Part shown: positions 59,357 through 64,000 of the stretch, piece by piece
How positions within the stretch are numbered: the first letter of the stretch is position 1
Layout of the letters: every line of letters starts with the position of its first letter
Assembly (NCBI GenBank): GCA_016791365.1
Contig: JAEUMT010000028.1
Coordinates: forward strand, 62,001-126,000
Reading direction: 5' to 3'
DNA from: Hyphomonadaceae bacterium
GTDB taxonomy: Bacteria > Pseudomonadota > Alphaproteobacteria > Caulobacterales > Aquidulcibacteraceae
DNA: 64,000 bases
Position numbers and translations under genes: made by a program
Notes under the pieces: generated by a model
The model's input: only the letters and a program-made list of their open reading frames with translations
What the model was told of the DNA's origin: nothing
Database searches by the model: none

Positions 59357-61350
59357 GCGCGGCTATCCGGTTCGAGTTGCGCCAAAGTCGCCGCCGGCCG
59401 GTTCGACGGATCGCGCAGCAGCAATTGGCGCATGATCATCGCCGTGATCGGCGAGGCGTCGAGCGCGGGGTTGATGTGCCCGCCGTGCTCAAGCACCACC
59501 GCGCCAGCGTAGCGCGGATTGTCGTACGGCGCGAAGGACACAAAGAGCGCGTGATCGCGAAGCCGCCATGGCAGATCGATGTCGCGGATAACGCCGCGCG
59601 CGCGCTCCGCCGCGGTGATGACGCGCGCCTGCGCGGTGCCGGTCTTGCCGGCCATTTGAATTGGGGTGCTGCCCGGAGGCGCGGTCGCGGCGTCAACAAT
59701 GACGCCGTCCGGGCGGCGCTTCAATTGCAGCATGTTGCCGGCGCGCGTGGCGGTGCCGCCGCCTTCATTGGCGACGCCGAACATGCCCTGGCGGATAGCC
59801 AGCAAATGCTCGGGCGAAATATCCGGCAAACGCGGCGCCCGGCGCTCGCCTGGAAATCCTGGCGCTTCGTGCACGAGGCGCGGTGTAACGGCCAGACCGT
59901 TGTTGGCGATGCGCGCCGCCATGATCGCAAGCTGGAGCGGCGTGACGACAAGCGAGCCCTGCCCGATGCCGTAGTTGACGGTGAGACCAGCCGTCCAACG
60001 TTCGTGACGATTGGCGAGCCACCATTCCGGATCGGGCACCAGGCCGCGTTGCACGTTCGGCAAAGAGACATCGTGCGCAACGCCGAAGCCGAACTCTCGC
60101 GCGGCGGCGGCGATACGTTCAGGGCCGGCGCGTAGCGCGGCCTGATAGAAGTAAACGTCGCAGCTTTCCTTGATCGCGCGGTTCATATTGATCGAACCGT
60201 GCCCGCCGCGCTTCCAGCAGTGGAAGTTGCGGCCGCCGAACGGGAAGTAACCGGGACAGTTCACGTGCCAATCGTCTTCGACGCCAGCTTGCTTGGCGGC
60301 GATGCCGACGGTGAGCTTGAAGGTGGAGCCTGGCGGATAACCACCGGAGATCGCCTTGTTGAAGAGCGGCTTCTTCTCGTCTTCGTTCAGGACGCGGAAA
60401 GGCTCTTGCGCGATGCCATTGACGAATAGATTTGGATCGAACGTCGGCGAGGACGCCATCACCAGCACGTCGCCGGTGTAAATATCCATGACGACAGCTG
60501 AACCGGCTTGATCGCCGAAACTCTGCATCGCGGTCCGCTGCAATTCATGGTCAATCGTCAGCACGACACCGGAGCCGCGCACCGGCTCCCTGCGCTCGGT
60601 GACGTCCTCGCCTTGCTCAACGCCACGTGCGTTGACAATAACTTTGCGCCAGCCGGCTTCACCGTGCAGCACAGTCTCCAGCGACGCTTCAAGACCAGCC
60701 TTACCGACGCGCACATGCGGATTGCGCAGATAGACAGCGCGGCTCTGCCCCTGGGCCGGGTCTTCAAGCGCGCGGTCAATATCGCGTTGCGTCGGCTTTT
60801 GCACGTAACCGATCGGATGCGCGTAAACGACATCGAACGGATACGCGCGCACGTCAGCCGATTGCGCGACGATGCCCTGCAATTCCGGCAAGCGAACGTT
60901 GATGGCGTTGAACTCTTCCCAGGTCAGCCCCTCTTTCAGGGGCTGGGGCTCGTAGCGCGAGCCGCCACGCACGCGGATGATGGCGCGGCGCGCCCATTCG
61001 GCATCGAGACCGAGGATCTGCGCGACCCGCCCGACGGTCTCTTCCATGTTCTCGACGTCGTTTTGCACGACGGCGACCTGGTAGTCCTTCGAGGTCTGGG
61101 CCAGCACGACGCCGAAGCGGTCATAGATGACGCCGCGGGGCGGCGCGATGATGCGCGTGTCGAAACGGTTCTCGTCGGCGGCGTCGGTATATTCACCGCT
61201 GATCAAGTTCGTGGCCTGGAGTTGCCCCATGCGGAACATGATCGCACCGAGCGTGCCGGCGCCAATGAAAGACAGCAGAGCAGCGCGGCGATTGAAGATC
61301 ACCGTCGCGTCGCGCTTGGGCAGCGTCGAGCCGACTTTCTTGCCCTTCAT
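59353..61350 (-). CDS. mrdA: Penicillin-binding protein 2 (elongation transpeptidase)
   Basis: A 665-residue PBP2 from ATG 61350, which overlaps the mreD stop. A basic cytoplasmic tail (MKGKKVGSTLPKRD) precedes one TM (AALLSFIGAGTLGAIMFRMG). The dimer domain follows (IIAPPRGVIYDRFGVVLAQT). The transpeptidase has SxxK in YPPGSTFKL (Ser the nucleophile), SxN-type SCD in KESCDVYFYQ and KTG in AGKTGTAQ. It cross-links the wall synthesised by RodA. Length is normal for the family; a longer upstream start would overlap mreD deeply and is rejected. Confidence 0.96.
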   Translation of the reverse strand: MKGKKVGSTLPKRDATVIFNRRAALLSFIGAGTLGAIMFRMGQLQATNLISGEYTDAADENRFDTRIIAPPRGVIYDRFGVVLAQTSKDYQVAVVQNDVENMEETVGRVAQILGLDAEWARRAIIRVRGGSRYEPQPLKEGLTWEEFNAINVRLPELQGIVAQSADVRAYPFDVVYAHPIGYVQKPTQRDIDRALEDPAQGQSRAVYLRNPHVRVGKAGLEASLETVLHGEAGWRKVIVNARGVEQGEDVTERREPVRGSGVVLTIDHELQRTAMQSFGDQAGSAVVMDIYTGDVLVMASSPTFDPNLFVNGIAQEPFRVLNEDEKKPLFNKAISGGYPPGSTFKLTVGIAAKQAGVEDDWHVNCPGYFPFGGRNFHCWKRGGHGSINMNRAIKESCDVYFYQAALRAGPERIAAAAREFGFGVAHDVSLPNVQRGLVPDPEWWLANRHERWTAGLTVNYGIGQGSLVVTPLQLAIMAARIANNGLAVTPRLVHEAPGFPGERRAPRLPDISPEHLLAIRQGMFGVANEGGGTATRAGNMLQLKRRPDGVIVDAATAPPGSTPIQMAGKTGTAQARVITAAERARGVIRDIDLPWRLRDHALFVSFAPYDNPRYAGAVVLEHGGHINPALDASPITAMIMRQLLLRDPSNRPAATLAQLEPDSRA

Positions 61351-61871
61351 CGGCGGGCTCCCGCGCGCAGGCTCGCGGATGCGCTCATGTAGAGCGGCCG
61401 CACGATCGGGAAGATGATCGCGGTGATGATTGCAGCTTCGGCGTACGGCAGCACGGAAATATTGCGGCCCAGGCCCAGACGCGCGAGCACATATGCAACG
61501 CCAATGCTGATCAATGTGGTGACAATGAAGCCGCCCCACAGCGACACCAAATTCGGAGCGGACATGATGTTCGCCGCAATGCGGCCCACAAGATAAGCGG
61601 AGACGTAGATCGCGGCGAACAAGCCATAAGGCCCGCCCGCGAGTTGATCATGTAGGAGCCCAAGCACAGCCAGCATGAGCGGTGCGCGCCAGCCGCTTTC
61701 GTCCTCCGCGGCCCATCCATACGCAGCCCACAATACGGCAAGCGGCATTGGCGGTTGCGCGAAGAGCGGGCCAAGCGGCAGCGCCGGCAGGATCACGCTG
61801 GCGACCGCAAGCGCAAAACCCCAAGCCCGCAATGCGCCGCGACCGGGCGCGCGCATGCGAAACACGTTCAT
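61347..61871 (-). CDS. mreD: Rod shape protein MreD
   Basis: A 174-residue inner-membrane protein with about five TMs (LPLGPLFAQPPMPLAVLWAA; GLFAAIYVSAYLVGRIAANI; GFIVTTLISIGVAYVLARLG). GLLHDQLAGGPYGLFAA is the conserved MreD core. It works with MreC in the elongasome. It overlaps mreC by 4 bp (ATGA, 61868-61871) and mrdA by 4 bp. Confidence 0.92.
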   Translation of the reverse strand: MNVFRMRAPGRGALRAWGFALAVASVILPALPLGPLFAQPPMPLAVLWAAYGWAAEDESGWRAPLMLAVLGLLHDQLAGGPYGLFAAIYVSAYLVGRIAANIMSAPNLVSLWGGFIVTTLISIGVAYVLARLGLGRNISVLPYAEAAIITAIIFPIVRPLYMSASASLRAGARR

Positions 61872-62995
61872 TGCGGCGGCGTCGCCGGCTCGGCGGGCGA
61901 CGGCGCTTCCTGTTGCGGTTGCGGTTGCGCAGGCGCGGTTTGCGCCGGCGCTTCGGTCTGCACGGCTTGACGGCGCGGCTGTTGCGGACGCGGCGCGGGC
62001 GCGGCTGTCGGCGCGGTTGGCGGCGGCGTCATTGTTTCGCGGCCGATGGCGGCGACCGATGACGTTGAGCCCAACGGCGGCGTTGCATTCGGATCGGCGG
62101 TGGCTTCGGGTGGATCGATCGGCACGAACGGAATGATGCGCACGAAGTCGATCGGTTGCTGGGCGGCGGCGAGCGCAACGCTCCAGGAGCCGTCGCCATC
62201 GCGGCGCGCAACGCCAACTTGCAGCCCACGCGGATAAAGACCGCCATCACCCGAGGTGATGACGCGCTCCCCCTCGCGGAGCGCTTGCGCGCCGACAATA
62301 AAGTCCATGCGCGGCGCCTGCAGTTGGTAGGGGTAGAGCGAAAGCTCCGGCCGCCGCGTCGCCTGCCCCGCCAGCACCGCGCGCACGCGCGAGGCTTCGC
62401 CCATCACCGGAATGCGTGAGTTGTAATCATCAAGCATCAGCACGCGCGACGAATGCTGACCGACGGAAACGACGCGGCCGACGAGGCCGTTTTCGTTGAC
62501 GGCGATGTAACCGACCTTGACGCCATGCAGCGCGCCGGCATTGGCCACCAGCGTGCGCATGAACGGGCCGCCGCTATCGAGAACGAGCTGGGCCGCGATG
62601 GAATTTTCAACATCGGCGCCTTCGCCGAACGTATCTTGCGGCATACGCAGCAGCGCTTCGTAGCGGCGATTGCGCTCCGCCAGCCGCTCAGCGAGATCGC
62701 GCCAGGCCTGGAGTTCGCGGTTCTCCGCTTCCAGCTCCTCTATGCGCGAAGCGGCGTTCCAGCCGCCAAACAGACGATCGAAGAAACCCTGGCCCGCGCG
62801 CGCGGGGCCGGTCGCAACGCGCCCGGCGGCGGCCGCGCCGTCATCACCGGTTTGCACGACGCCTTGTGGCGGGCGGCCCGCCTGCGTGCCGATCAGCGCC
62901 ACGGCGCCGATGATCAACACGACGCCAAGCGCGACGCCGGCGGGGACCCGTCTGCCGCCGCCTGCGCGACGCGTGCTGCTTCTGCGCCTGGCCAC
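61868..62995 (-). CDS. mreC: Rod shape protein MreC
   Basis: A 375-residue protein from GTG 62995 with AAAGAGGCGG before it. A basic start (MARRRSSTRRAGGGRRVP) precedes a TM (AGVALGVVLIIGAVALIG), a coiled coil (IEELEAENRELQAWRDLAER) and the MreC beta domain (LVANAGALHGVKVGYIAVNE; VISVGQHSSRVLMLDDYNSR region). The C-terminal 90 residues are Pro/Ala/Gln-rich and disordered, longer than usual. It bridges PBP2 and MreB in the periplasm. The gene is 32 bp after mreB. Confidence 0.95.
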   Translation of the reverse strand: MARRRSSTRRAGGGRRVPAGVALGVVLIIGAVALIGTQAGRPPQGVVQTGDDGAAAAGRVATGPARAGQGFFDRLFGGWNAASRIEELEAENRELQAWRDLAERLAERNRRYEALLRMPQDTFGEGADVENSIAAQLVLDSGGPFMRTLVANAGALHGVKVGYIAVNENGLVGRVVSVGQHSSRVLMLDDYNSRIPVMGEASRVRAVLAGQATRRPELSLYPYQLQAPRMDFIVGAQALREGERVITSGDGGLYPRGLQVGVARRDGDGSWSVALAAAQQPIDFVRIIPFVPIDPPEATADPNATPPLGSTSSVAAIGRETMTPPPTAPTAAPAPRPQQPRRQAVQTEAPAQTAPAQPQPQQEAPSPAEPATPPQ

Positions 62996-63027
62996 TTATG
63001 CCGCCTCTTTAATCGCGCGAGCCGCTG

Positions 63028-64000
<973 letters not shown>

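Noticed and set aside
61350-61539. A longer PBP2 beginning at 61539.
   Set aside because: It would run 190 bp into mreD and add a Cys/His-rich shadow; ATG 61350 in the ATGA overlap fits the family start.

Overview
The window looks like a chromosomal segment of a high-GC alphaproteobacterium, most likely Caulobacterales (Hyphomonadaceae/Caulobacteraceae type). The evidence is the FlbT-FlaF-flagellin cluster, a TTAA-N7-TTAA box of the CtrA type, a pair of polarity-factor-like two-TM coiled-coil proteins, many PAS hybrid kinases and c-di-GMP enzymes, and NnrU and DUF4282 proteins. The lineage is inferred from family content; no species can be named from the sequence alone.

Layout. 1-5.1 kb: end of a FlgN/FlbY-like gene, an unknown two-TM protein, then a leftward flagellar block (flbT, flaF, flagellin, FlaG-like, and a short flagellin-like protein behind a CtrA-type box). 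5.5-16.2 kb: mostly small metabolic or unknown genes: a MoxR ATPase with a CoxE-like VWA partner, a lipocalin, a degenerate serine hydrolase, a TIR-like membrane protein, a NUDIX hydrolase, a degenerate SDR, DUF4282, a thioesterase, an Hpt protein and NnrU. 16.3-20.8 kb: tRNA-Lys(CTT) followed by an accessory stretch. A 49-bp copy of the tRNA 3' half lies at 18.5 kb and bounds a 2.2-kb insert carrying two zinc-ribbon membrane proteins; beyond it lie a TM protein and a winged-helix-like plus HNH nuclease operon. 20.9-23.2 kb: a PAS hybrid histidine kinase. 23.5-32.0 kb: the most striking locus, a 2104-residue protein made almost wholly of an 8-residue Thr/Gln repeat (about 262 copies), followed directly by a TPR-GT41 (OGT/SPINDLY-type) glycosyltransferase with conserved catalytic positions. 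32.3-35.5 kb: a convergent autotransporter. 35.8-45 kb: signalling genes (CHASE4-GGDEF-EAL, REC-GGDEF-EAL, hybrid kinase plus single-domain receiver), a GNAT-like protein and a ParE-type toxin-antitoxin pair. 45-52 kb: TetR, MerC-like, a small membrane ORF, two paralogous TipN-like coiled-coil proteins, a DdpX-type dipeptidase and an unknown gene. 52-55.5 kb: an Mla/Ttg2-type lipid transport operon (STAS-MlaE, MlaF, MlaD, auxiliary lipoprotein). 55.6-58.2 kb: an MFS transporter, proline iminopeptidase and a DUF559 remnant. 58.2-64 kb: the rod-shape operon mreB-mreC-mreD-mrdA-rodA, with mreB cut by the window end.

How they fit together. The segment mixes envelope and shape genes (Mre/Rod, Mla, autotransporter, dipeptidase), motility and polarity genes, and signalling. 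The octad-repeat protein plus GT41 enzyme is the best candidate for an undescribed system: a Ser/Thr-rich repeat polymer with its own O-glycosyltransferase. The alternative is that the enzyme modifies the flagellins. Intergenic spaces carry several families of short palindromic repeats, and convergent genes often overlap or abut at their stop codons.
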